Shown here one piece after another: positions 1-6,386 of a DNA stretch of 15,345 bases. The position numbers were made by a program, and so were the translations under genes. The stretch comes from Chloroflexota bacterium (lineage in GTDB: Bacteria; Chloroflexota; Dehalococcoidia; GIF9; UBA5620): assembly GCA_026389735.1 (NCBI GenBank), contig JAPLHH010000012.1:1-15345 (forward strand). The letters are read 5' to 3'. The notes below the pieces were generated by a model. It was given only the letters and a program-made list of their open reading frames with translations. It did no database searches and was not told the origin of the DNA. Positions within the stretch are counted from its first letter, which is position 1. Every line of letters starts with the position of its first letter.

Positions 1-198
1 TCTTTAGCAAGCGCCCGTAATCTAATATAAGTGTTGTAATTCGAGGTATACCCAGATCGTAAATAGAGCAAGCATACTGCAACTCGTTGAAATGTTTTTA
101 TTTAAGGGAATCGCCACCACTTTTACGAAGGAAAAACAGAGAGTTTTGGAAACTATCAAGCAAGCCGTAGCTACTTTGTGGTAATGATATTACCAGAA
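1..198. other. Left-edge intergenic stretch, no gene seen
   Basis: I see no convincing coding region or RNA gene here. The only structure of note is a 7-bp inverted repeat at 179-195 (TGGTAAT, 3-nt loop, ATTACCA). It lies just past the 3' end of the tRNA array on the minus strand. It could help 3' processing or termination, but no U-tract follows it, so this is weak. Confidence 0.4.
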
Positions 199-274
199 TG
201 GTGGGCGATAGTGGATTTGAACCACTGACCCCCTGCGTGTAAAGCAGGTGCTCTAACCGCTGAGCTAATCGCCC
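199..274 (-). tRNA. tRNA-Val (anticodon TAC), CCA encoded
   Basis: The minus strand folds as a full cloverleaf. The acceptor GGGCGAT/ATCGCCC pairs perfectly, the anticodon stem is CCTGC/GCAGG with loop TTTACAC (anticodon TAC), and the T arm contains GGTTCAAATCC. Discriminator A is at 202 and the 3' CCA is encoded at 199-201. It is the last gene of a four-tRNA array, 6 nt after the CCA of tRNA-Arg. It would read GUA and GUG, and other valine codons by wobble. Confidence 0.96.
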
Positions 275-280
275 AAAAAA

Positions 281-356
281 TGGTACGCCTGGTGAGATTT
301 GAACCCACGACCTCAGCCTCCGCAGGGCTGCGCTCTATCCGCTGAGCTACAGGCGC
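281..356 (-). tRNA. tRNA-Arg (anticodon GCG), CCA encoded
   Basis: The minus strand gives acceptor GCGCCTG/CAGGCGT (one G-U pair), D arm GCTC/GAGC, and anticodon stem CAGCC/GGCTG with loop CTGCGGA, so the anticodon is GCG. Discriminator A is at 284 and CCA at 281-283. Most bacteria read CGU/CGC/CGA with an ACG tRNA edited to inosine by TadA. A G34 tRNA for this box is less usual and would read CGC and CGU. It lies 1 nt from the tRNA-Leu CCA end, so the array is probably one transcript cut by RNases. Confidence 0.95.
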
Positions 357-357
357 A

Positions 358-443
358 TGGTGCCGAAGGTGGGATTTGAACCCACATGTCCGTACGGACA
401 CTACGCCCTGAACGTAGCGCGTCTGCCATTCCGCCACTTCGGC
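358..443 (-). tRNA. tRNA-Leu (anticodon CAG), CCA encoded
   Basis: This is a class II tRNA with acceptor GCCGAAG/CTTCGGC and anticodon stem CTACG/CGTAG with loop TTCAGGG (anticodon CAG, reads CUG). It has a long variable arm built on TGTCC/GGACA and T arm GGGTTCAAATCCC. CCA is encoded at 358-360. The long variable arm and the anticodon agree on leucine. It lies between tRNA-Val(CAC) and tRNA-Arg with 1-nt spacers on both sides. Confidence 0.96.
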
Positions 444-444
444 A

Positions 445-517
445 TGGGCAGTACTGGATTTGAACCAGTGACCTCTTGCGTGTGAAGCAAGCGCTCTAAC
501 CGCTGAGCTAACCGCCC
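445..517 (-). tRNA. tRNA-Val (anticodon CAC), CCA not encoded
   Basis: Acceptor GGGCGGT/ACTGCCC contains one G-U pair. The anticodon stem CTTGC/GCAAG holds loop TTCACAC, anticodon CAC, which reads GUG. Discriminator A is at 445 and the next gene begins 1 nt later, so there is no room for CCA, unlike its three neighbours. A CCA-adding enzyme would be needed. It is the first gene of the array. Its first 48 nt (470-517) occur again, without a mismatch, at 1578-1625. Confidence 0.95.
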
Positions 518-625
518 AAAATCGTAGCTAACTTGTCCTCAAATCCGGACGAAAACCTGACAAAGCAAGAGGTCTTTTTGTGTTGGCGCTAGAAGATTTG
601 CCCCCTTGCTTCGCTCTTGGTTCAC

Positions 626-655
626 ATTATATATGTGTAGCACTCTAACGGGCAA
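626..655 (-). promoter_or_regulatory. Probable sigma-70 type promoter of the tRNA array
   Basis: On the minus strand, TTGCCC (650-655) and TATAAT (626-631) are separated by 18 nt. The -10 box is a perfect consensus match. Transcription would start near 619, about 100 nt before tRNA-Val(CAC). The rest of 518-704 shows no gene, only an imperfect hairpin-forming stretch after the stop of the next gene (about 665-695). Confidence 0.6.
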
Positions 656-704
656 GTTAGTGTAAGCCTCAGCTTTCAAGCTTAGCTTTGGCTGTTCATA
701 TCTA

Positions 705-1451
705 CTATATCTGAAGCGCTTCTCTTTCTACCGCTGACAGGCTCGCCTTAAAATCTTCGAGTTTCGCCTGACCCTTCTTGGTTACGGTTGCTTTCCCGTT
801 CTGGATTTCGAGGTAGCCCATAAGCTCCAGTTCCTCGACTAATGGCTGCACTATAATCTGGCTTAACGCCGGATATATCCCTTCTATTTGCTCCTTTGAA
901 AATTCGTTTAGTATCTTATCTACCTCGATCCCCTGTTTCAGTAGAACCTTACTCAATATTGTCATCTGCCTTCTAAAGAAAGGGATATCAAAGCCTTTAT
1001 CGCTTAGGTCAAATGCTTCCAGCTTCAGGAGTGCGGCAGTCCTGGTGTCCGGGCAAACCAGCATTGGGTCTCTGGATACAGTTCTTTCCCCGTGCGGTGG
1101 CCACTTCCATGCGTTGGCAGGCATCAAATTTGCCATGTGGTATTGAGGTTCAACACGCGTTTCCAAGACGTTTCTGAATCCACGCCCATCATATTTCTTT
1201 AAGCTCGGATCCTTCACACTAACAGGAGCATACCAGTATGGGTAATAATACCCAGGCTCTGTATACCGAGGCCCAGCGGAATGAATCTCATACATCTTTG
1301 GAATGATAAAAGGCACTAAAACGGGACACATCTTGCCAATAAATTTCTCTCCATCATAAATGAACTCATCACCGATATTGTAAAGAAAGTGGCACGGATA
1401 TTTCTCCTCGTCCCCTAAGAAATCAACTATTGTCATTTTAACCTTAAACAT
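705..1451 (-). CDS. TIGR04076-like protein with a C-terminal winged-helix-like tail
   Basis: A 248-aa protein of unknown function. Residues 1-145 fit the pattern I associate with TIGR04076: a KVKMTIVD-type first strand, a Cys (C20) before a GDEFIYDG motif (27-34), a second Cys in a MCP motif (C42), and a late CPD motif (C133-D135). Residues about 150-245 are helical and charged with a VTKKGQAK element, and may form a winged-helix-like domain. No signal peptide or membrane segment is seen. The ATG at 1451 follows GGGAG at 5-nt spacing. It is the only gene in the segment framed by the two tRNA-Val copies, so it may be cargo of a lost or minimal element. The family call comes from motif memory. 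The reaction is unknown. Confidence 0.6.
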   Translation of the reverse strand: MFKVKMTIVDFLGDEEKYPCHFLYNIGDEFIYDGEKFIGKMCPVLVPFIIPKMYEIHSAGPRYTEPGYYYPYWYAPVSVKDPSLKKYDGRGFRNVLETRVEPQYHMANLMPANAWKWPPHGERTVSRDPMLVCPDTRTAALLKLEAFDLSDKGFDIPFFRRQMTILSKVLLKQGIEVDKILNEFSKEQIEGIYPALSQIIVQPLVEELELMGYLEIQNGKATVTKKGQAKLEDFKASLSAVEREALQI

Positions 1452-1577
1452 GTAATCTCCCTATTGTTATTATTCTGCTCGTATAGACCACCTGCCAATT
1501 CGTCTTCAGATAACCTCCTTTCCGTGTCTCACTTAAGATTCCGGCTGTTTTAGCGGTTACTTGTGCCTTGTGAAAGA

Positions 1578-1625
1578 GACCTCTTGCGTGTGAAGCAAGC
1601 GCTCTAACCGCTGAGCTAACCGCCC
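1578..1625 (-). pseudogene. Truncated copy of tRNA-Val(CAC), 5' part only
   Basis: This 48-nt stretch is identical to 470-517, which is nucleotides 1-48 of tRNA-Val(CAC): 5' acceptor strand, D arm, anticodon arm and part of the variable loop. Identity stops exactly at the mature tRNA 5' end on one side and at the variable loop on the other. No T arm or 3' acceptor strand follows, so it cannot be a working tRNA. It is in direct orientation to the intact gene and marks the far end of an about 1.1-kb segment. Confidence 0.9.
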
Positions 1626-1689
1626 GACCACATCGGCTCCACGCTCTTGATTATATATAGTGCCCGAAATGGCGTCAACTGGAATGCAA

Positions 1690-1795
1690 ATTTGTCACCC
1701 TCACCCTGGCCCTCTCCCATTCCCCATATCCCAGCGGGAATAAATCCTCGCTGGATGCCTGCCCACCCTTCCTCCCATCAAGGGAGAGGGGAAAT
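1690..1795. repeat. MITE/REP-like inverted repeat with inner hairpin
   Basis: Perfect 9-bp arms CCCTCTCCC (1710-1718) and GGGAGAGGG (1782-1790) enclose a second hairpin, CCAGCG (1731-1736) with CGCTGG (1749-1754), around an A/T-rich loop. The left arm sits in a C-rich run of CACCCTCACCC type. Pyrimidine-rich arms like these are typical of short dispersed repeats in environmental bacterial genomes. Only one copy is present in this window, so dispersal is inferred. Confidence 0.55.
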
Positions 1796-1848
1796 AGCGC
1801 AAGTGGTGAAAAAGGTTTCCCTTTCTAGCTTAGGGATTTGGGGGAAGC

Positions 1849-1870
1849 GGACAGACCTGAAGGTCTGCCC
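1849..1870. repeat. Palindromic hairpin downstream of the operon
   Basis: Nine paired bases (GGACAGACC with GGTCTGCCC, one G-U pair when read on the minus strand) surround a tetraloop. It lies 57 nt past the stop of the last operon gene. It could stop transcription or protect the mRNA 3' end, but no U-tract follows on the minus strand. A REP-like repeat is the safer label. Confidence 0.5.
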
Positions 1871-1926
1871 CTAATGTTGGATATATTGATGAAGTCACCA
1901 ATGGGATCGGAATATGAGAATAAGAC

Positions 1927-2136
1927 TCAGGGGTATAACTGATGTCCAGCGTCATTCTCCACTATAATAGCTTTGACCGGACAGCTTTTCGCAGCCTCCA
2001 GCAGAGTGTCATTATCAACTGAGAGAGCATCAAGAACTACGGCTTTGTATTCTTCATCAAGGTCGAAGACTGTCGGTGCTATAGCAAGACAGTTGCCTGC
2101 GCCGATGCATTTTCCCCGGTCTACCTTTACCTTCAA
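1927..2136 (-). CDS. Small ferredoxin, [3Fe-4S] type
   Basis: A 69-aa cytosolic electron carrier. Cysteines C10 and C16 lie in CIGAGNC and C52 in SCPVKAI. The position that would be the second Cys of a [4Fe-4S] motif is Ala13, the pattern of single-cluster [3Fe-4S] ferredoxins like those serving bacterial P450s. The acidic middle (FDLDEEYKAVVLD) also fits that family. The start is a TTG: AGGAGG precedes it by 6 nt, an in-frame TGA lies just upstream, and no ATG competes. It ends the Hdr/Kor operon, 86 nt after the zinc-ribbon gene. That gap contains a run of eight G/C pairs at 2208-2215. A partner within the operon is likely but not shown. Confidence 0.88.
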   Translation of the reverse strand: MKVKVDRGKCIGAGNCLAIAPTVFDLDEEYKAVVLDALSVDNDTLLEAAKSCPVKAIIVENDAGHQLYP

Positions 2137-2222
2137 ACTACACCTCCTTCATACTTGCCAGTCAGCTCCGATGACCAATATCCTCTTCACCCTAAGGCTT
2201 CTCCAAAGGGGGGGGTATTTCG

Positions 2223-2360
2223 CTATTCTTTCTTGGCTGGCAATCGGCGTACGCTGTTCGACTTGCATCTGGGGCAGACCCTCTCGTGAAGCCCCTTCTT
2301 GGCATCCGTAGCCATTTTATATTCAAAGCCGCAGTGGAGACACTTGAGTTGTTCTTCCAT
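2223..2360 (-). CDS. 45-aa zinc-ribbon protein
   Basis: A small gene in the gap after hdrA. The product has two CxxC knuckles, CLHC (7-10) and CPRC (29-32), and a basic tail (RRLPAKKE), the layout of a single zinc ribbon. ATG at 2360 is 5 nt after the hdrA stop. An in-frame GTG at 2369 would overlap the hdrA stop and add three residues. No strong Shine-Dalgarno site is seen, so translation is probably coupled to hdrA. The tight spacing and well-placed Cys pairs argue for a real gene. It might help assemble or regulate the Hdr complex, or bind nucleic acid. The sequence does not decide. Confidence 0.75.
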   Translation of the reverse strand: MEEQLKCLHCGFEYKMATDAKKGLHERVCPRCKSNSVRRLPAKKE

Positions 2361-2365
2361 CTCGT

Positions 2366-4825
2366 TCACACCTTCGCCACATCGCTTAGTTCGTCCTCAG
2401 CCGCTGGCTCTTCTTTTGCTTTCCGCCTCTGCTCGGACAGCACCTTTCGAGCATGGGTTATCTCCTCCGGTGTAACCTTCTGGCGCATCTCTTCAAGCTG
2501 GCGCATTATTTGAGCAAACCGGGGACCTTCAGCAGCGCTGATCCACTCCAGTTGCAGCCTCTCAGGACGTATGCCCAGTTTTTCCAGCTTGTCCCACAGC
2601 TTATCAGCCCGGCGCATAGTCCAGTGATTAGCGCTGATATAGTGGCAGTCACCTAAGTGACACCCGGAGAGCAGCACCACGGGTGCACCCTTTTCAAAGG
2701 CGTGGAGGATAAAGCTCTCATCTACCCTTCCGCTGCACATAGTGCGGATGAAGCGGTTATTTGGTGGGAACTGCAATCTCGATACTCCAGCTAGGTCACT
2801 GGCGGCATAGCTACACCAGTTGCACAGAAAAGTGATAATCTTCTGCCCAAAGTCTGTCTCCAGAGCAGCGTCTATTTGAGCCAGAACTTGGTCATCGGAG
2901 AAGTGTTGCATGGTTATAGCATCGAAGCGGCATTCCGCGGCGCAGGTGCCACAGCCGGCACAGGCTGCAGCTACTAAGTGCACTCCAGACTTAGCCTTAA
3001 CATCTACCTTCATCGCCCCATAGGGGCAGACACGGGCACAGACACCACATGAGGTGCACTTATTAAAGTCTACCATCGCTTTGATAGCCTCACCCTTGAG
3101 AGTACCGGCATTGAGGAGAATGGAACTACGGGCGGCAGCGGCTCCGGCCTGGGTGACGCTGTCCTTTATGTCCTTAGGCGCTTCGACACAGCCGGCGAAG
3201 AAGATACCTGGCGTCGGTGCATCTACCGGCTTGAGCTTGGGGTGAGCTTCCATCAGAAATCCGTCGCTGGTCTGGGAAAGGTTCAGGACACCGATGAGCC
3301 GCTTGAGGTCGGCCTTAGGCTCAAGCCCTACCGAGAGTATCACCATATCCAGTTCATATTCCTCCACCCGCGCCGTTGTGGTATTCTCCACCTTGACGAG
3401 GAGATTCCTGGTGGTTGGGTCTTCTCTGATTTCGCCAGGGATGCCCCGAATATAGCGAACGCCAGCCTCTCTAGAACGTCGGACTAAGTCCTCAAATCCC
3501 TTACCGAAGGCGCGAATATCCATGTAGAAGACGAATATCTCGGCGTCCGGGTCATGCTCCTTGATGAGCAAGCTGTCCTTCACTGTGTTCATACAGCACA
3601 CGTTGGAGCAGTAGGGATAACCGCGGTTCTCCGTCCGCGAGCCTACGCATTGTATAAAGCCAATACGCTTGGGATCTCTGTGGTCAGAGGGACGTACCAG
3701 GTGGCCTTCAGTCGGCCCACCACCACATATCAACCTTTCAAATTCCATGGTGGTAATGACATTTTCAAAACGAGTATAGCCGTACTCGTCAAGCTGAGTC
3801 GGGTTATAAACATCCATACCGGTGGCCACGATTATAGTGCCCACTTCAAGCTCAATTATCTTGTCCTGCATGTGCAAATCTATACATTTCTTCTCGCAAG
3901 CATCTACACATTTGACGCAGGCCACGGGATTGTTCCCCAGGCAATGCTCCATATCAATAAGGAAAGCTGAGGGCACCGCTTGGGGGAAGGGAATATAGGC
4001 TGCTTTGCGAGAAGAGAAGCCCTGCTGGAATTCGTCGGGCAATACCACAGGGCAGACCTCGGCACACTTGCCACAGACGCTGCACAAGCTCTCATCCACA
4101 TAACGGGCTTTCTTGCGGATGCGGACTTTAAAATTCCCCACGTAGCCAGATACTTCTTCCACGGTGCTGTAGACAAGGAGTTTGATTCCGGGATGACGTC
4201 CCACGTCCATCATTTTTGGCCCAAGCACACATATAGAGCAGTCCATCGTAGGAAAAGTCTTATCTAGCTGGGCCATGACGCCACCGATTGATGGCTTCTC
4301 CTCCACTAGGTATACCTGGTGCCCAGCATCAGCAAGGTCCAGCGCTGCCTGAATCCCAGCTACGCCACCTCCGATAACCAAGGCAGCATCGGTCACCGGA
4401 ATTTCCACCTCCTGCTGCGGCTGAAGAAGACGAGCCCGGGCTACCGCCATCTTAACAATATCCTTGGCCTTCTTGGTAGCCGACTCTCGGTCATAAAGAT
4501 GTACCCAACTGCAATGTTCTCTGATGTTAGCCATCTCCAGTAAATAAGGGTTAAGTCCGACCTCAGCGATGCATTTACGGAAGGTGAACTCATGAAGCCT
4601 TGGGGTGCAGGAAGCTACGACCACACGATTTAATTTGTGCTCATTGATGTGCCTCTTAATTTCCGCCTGGCCGGGGTCAGCGCAGGTATAGCGGTTTCTC
4701 ACCGAAACCACCACGCCGGGAAGCTCTTCAGCCGACTGCCGTACCTCTTCAGTATCTACCGACCCGGCAATGTTGAGTCCACAATCACAAACAAATACGC
4801 CTATTCTGAGTTCCTCTTCAGCCAA
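2366..4825 (-). CDS. hdrA: HdrA-like flavoprotein fused to MvhD
   Basis: An 819-aa heterodisulfide reductase A subunit with a C-terminal MvhD domain, the electron-bifurcating core of Hdr complexes. Seen in order: Cys-bearing HdrA N-terminal domain (1-135), FAD Rossmann motif GGGVAG (152-157) with the acidic strand end VYLVEE, an inserted ferredoxin cluster (C248, C251, C254, C258), a second Cys group (C295, C303, C306, C310, C314), the QCVGSR motif (392-397), and two [4Fe-4S] motifs (C590/593/596/600 and C622/625/628/632). MvhD-like cysteines follow at C668, C671, C697, C722 and C727, then a charged tail. The TTG start uses an AGGAGG site inside the last codons of the upstream gene, 5 nt away. 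The MvhD fusion should accept electrons from a partner other than a canonical hydrogenase, since none is encoded in the operon. The bifurcating role is inferred from the family. Confidence 0.92.
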   Translation of the reverse strand: MAEEELRIGVFVCDCGLNIAGSVDTEEVRQSAEELPGVVVSVRNRYTCADPGQAEIKRHINEHKLNRVVVASCTPRLHEFTFRKCIAEVGLNPYLLEMANIREHCSWVHLYDRESATKKAKDIVKMAVARARLLQPQQEVEIPVTDAALVIGGGVAGIQAALDLADAGHQVYLVEEKPSIGGVMAQLDKTFPTMDCSICVLGPKMMDVGRHPGIKLLVYSTVEEVSGYVGNFKVRIRKKARYVDESLCSVCGKCAEVCPVVLPDEFQQGFSSRKAAYIPFPQAVPSAFLIDMEHCLGNNPVACVKCVDACEKKCIDLHMQDKIIELEVGTIIVATGMDVYNPTQLDEYGYTRFENVITTMEFERLICGGGPTEGHLVRPSDHRDPKRIGFIQCVGSRTENRGYPYCSNVCCMNTVKDSLLIKEHDPDAEIFVFYMDIRAFGKGFEDLVRRSREAGVRYIRGIPGEIREDPTTRNLLVKVENTTTARVEEYELDMVILSVGLEPKADLKRLIGVLNLSQTSDGFLMEAHPKLKPVDAPTPGIFFAGCVEAPKDIKDSVTQAGAAAARSSILLNAGTLKGEAIKAMVDFNKCTSCGVCARVCPYGAMKVDVKAKSGVHLVAAACAGCGTCAAECRFDAITMQHFSDDQVLAQIDAALETDFGQKIITFLCNWCSYAASDLAGVSRLQFPPNNRFIRTMCSGRVDESFILHAFEKGAPVVLLSGCHLGDCHYISANHWTMRRADKLWDKLEKLGIRPERLQLEWISAAEGPRFAQIMRQLEEMRQKVTPEEITHARKVLSEQRRKAKEEPAAEDELSDVAKV

Positions 4826-4830
4826 TTAGC

Positions 4831-5976
4831 CTACCTCCTAGTCTCCAAGGACCGGGCTGCCAAACCAGCCAAATCCTGTATGTCAATCCTGGGCATTTTC
4901 CCATTCCGGTTCCGCTGGGCACATTTCAGATGAATCTGACACTTGGGACAGGAAGTCACCAGTACACCGGCTCCAGTAGCTTCTGCCTGAGCAAGGCGTT
5001 CATCCTGTATCTGCCGGTTTGCTGCCCCACAGTACACCCAGGAACTTGCCCCACAGCACAGCGCTTTCTCCCGGCTCTGCTCCATTTCCACCAATTCCAG
5101 ACCGTCCACCGCACATAATATCTGGCGAGGTGAATCAAAAATCCTTAAACCTCTTCCCAAAGTGCAGGGGTCGTGGTAGACAGCCTTTTCCTTAAGTCTG
5201 CCGAGATGGAGCTTTCCGCTCTCAAGCAACGGGGCTATAATCTCTGTCCAATATACTACTTCAGCGACTGCACTGCCCAGTATCTTAGGATAATCAACCT
5301 TTAAGGAATAATAGCATTCCGGACAGGCAGTGATGATTTTCTTGACGCCGAGGCGGTTGAATTCATCCATGTTAGCCTGTGCCAGAGCCATAAAGCCCTC
5401 TTTATCTCCCTGGAGGAGCAGGTCACGCCCGCAACAACGCTCATTAACCAAAAGGTTAAAGGGTATATTTGCGCGGTTCAGCAACCTCATTGCACCCTTC
5501 ACACCTTCCAGTGTATTCACTTCCAAGTCTCCAAACATGATATCGTAGTACGGTGCGCAGCCTATGAAAAATACAGCGTCGTACTGCTCCGACAGCTTAA
5601 TTTCTGGCGGCAACCAGCCCAGCCGCTCCTGACGCAAGTTTTCCCCGGTCATCAGGTGCATCAGCGCCTGCAACGAGCCCCCGTGAGTGCATTGCATCTG
5701 AGTTCCTTTACTAAGCGCCTCGGTTCTCAAAATGCGAATAAACTCGGGAAATTCCACGCGGTAATTGCAGCGCTCCAGGCACATATAGCAATTAAGACAC
5801 GACCAGATTGCCTCATCTTGAAAGTTCCGCTCTCTCTGCTCTATGTTTCTCTGGACTATAAGGCGCGGGTTAAACTCCGGGTTGTACCGAGCAACCGGGC
5901 AGACCACCGTACATTTGCCGCAGTCAAGGCAAAGATGTATTCGGGTATCCTTTATTTCCTGCTTGCCATTAAACAT
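4831..5976 (-). CDS. HdrC-HdrB fusion (Fe-S/CCG-domain reductase subunit)
   Basis: A 381-aa cytosolic fusion. The HdrC part has two [4Fe-4S] motifs, C16/19/22/26 followed by Pro and C60/63/66/70. The HdrB part has two CCG domains: C140, C181-C182-G, C218xxC221, and C271, C307-C308-G, C343xxC346. In methanogen HdrB these bind the noncubane clusters that reduce the heterodisulfide. Related fused proteins are HdrD, GlpC and DsrK. This subunit should be the exit site for the lower-energy electrons. The natural substrate is unknown, because CoM-S-S-CoB is not expected in a bacterium. No membrane helices are seen, which argues against a quinone-coupled HdrDE-type role. ATG at 5976 has only a weak Shine-Dalgarno site, 20 nt after mvhD. 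Confidence 0.88.
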   Translation of the reverse strand: MFNGKQEIKDTRIHLCLDCGKCTVVCPVARYNPEFNPRLIVQRNIEQRERNFQDEAIWSCLNCYMCLERCNYRVEFPEFIRILRTEALSKGTQMQCTHGGSLQALMHLMTGENLRQERLGWLPPEIKLSEQYDAVFFIGCAPYYDIMFGDLEVNTLEGVKGAMRLLNRANIPFNLLVNERCCGRDLLLQGDKEGFMALAQANMDEFNRLGVKKIITACPECYYSLKVDYPKILGSAVAEVVYWTEIIAPLLESGKLHLGRLKEKAVYHDPCTLGRGLRIFDSPRQILCAVDGLELVEMEQSREKALCCGASSWVYCGAANRQIQDERLAQAEATGAGVLVTSCPKCQIHLKCAQRNRNGKMPRIDIQDLAGLAARSLETRR

Positions 5977-5996
5977 TACGCAGCTCTATCCTGTTA

Positions 5997-6386
5997 TCAC
6001 GCCTGTTCCATCTCGGCGCTAAAATTCGTCACCTGTTTCACAAAGCTTTCTCCGTCACCTCGAGGCAAGCGAGCAAGCCTGAGCCTGTCTGTCCTTAAGC
6101 CCAGCAGCCCCAATACTCCACGCGTCTTTTCATATTCTTTGACATTAAATCTATCATCCTTCCCGAAATAGCAAGTGTCTGACTCGCATCCCAAGAGCAT
6201 CACCCCACCAGCACCCAACTCAAAAGCTTTGAGAATCAGACCTGAATGCACCCGAGAAAGGCAACTCACCTTGATCACCTTAACCGATGGCGGATAATTG
6301 AGACGACTTTGTGCCGCTGCCTCAATACAGCTCAGGCCGTCCCAGTTGCAAGCAAAAACCACGATGTCAGCAACAGTTCGGCTCAT
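5997..6386 (-). CDS. mvhD: Stand-alone MvhD-like iron-sulfur subunit
   Basis: A 129-aa [2Fe-2S] protein of the MvhD/FlpD family, which passes electrons from a hydrogenase or dehydrogenase to HdrA. Cysteines seen are C13, C20, C42, C67 and C72 (GCESDTC). The N-terminal motif is CNWDGLSC rather than the CNWC of the MvhD domain fused to HdrA at 2366-4825, so one cysteine is shifted by several residues. The ATG at 6386 overlaps the stop of the upstream gene in an ATGA, which strongly supports this start. The frame stays open for 44 codons further upstream, but those codons lie inside the upstream gene and do not look like MvhD. A second, free MvhD in one operon suggests it serves the hybrid or gives an alternative entry point. 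Confidence 0.87.
   Translation of the reverse strand: MSRTVADIVVFACNWDGLSCIEAAAQSRLNYPPSVKVIKVSCLSRVHSGLILKAFELGAGGVMLLGCESDTCYFGKDDRFNVKEYEKTRGVLGLLGLRTDRLRLARLPRGDGESFVKQVTNFSAEMEQA

Larger units (their letters stand above)
470..1625. repeat. 48-bp direct repeat pair framing a putative inserted segment
   Basis: The two identical copies are 470-517 (inside the intact tRNA-Val) and 1578-1625 (fragment). The layout matches what integration into a tRNA gene leaves behind, with the element supplying a new 5' half and the old 5' half displaced. No integrase gene lies between the repeats, so this could equally be a decayed element or a local duplication. Confidence 0.55.
1452..1926. other. Intergenic region with tRNA fragment and palindromic repeats
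   Basis: This stretch between two minus-strand genes holds the tRNA fragment (1578-1625) and the inverted repeats described separately. Open frames across 1647-1874 are proline/serine-rich readings of repeat DNA and I do not take them as genes. Confidence 0.6.

Noticed and set aside
171..437. Minus-strand open frame of 88 codons
   Set aside because: It runs across three tRNA genes and its sequence is simply tRNA read as protein.
166..536. Similar CGTAGCTA motifs on both sides of the tRNA array (near 166-180 and 522-536)
   Set aside because: The shared stretch is short and partly mismatched, so chance is the simpler explanation.
1647..1874. Plus-strand frame of 75 codons, rich in Pro and Ser
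   Set aside because: It is made of the palindromic repeats, with no domain and no ribosome site.
2366..4825. Possible selenocysteine in the HdrA or MvhD domains
   Set aside because: The frame has no internal TGA and all expected positions are Cys.
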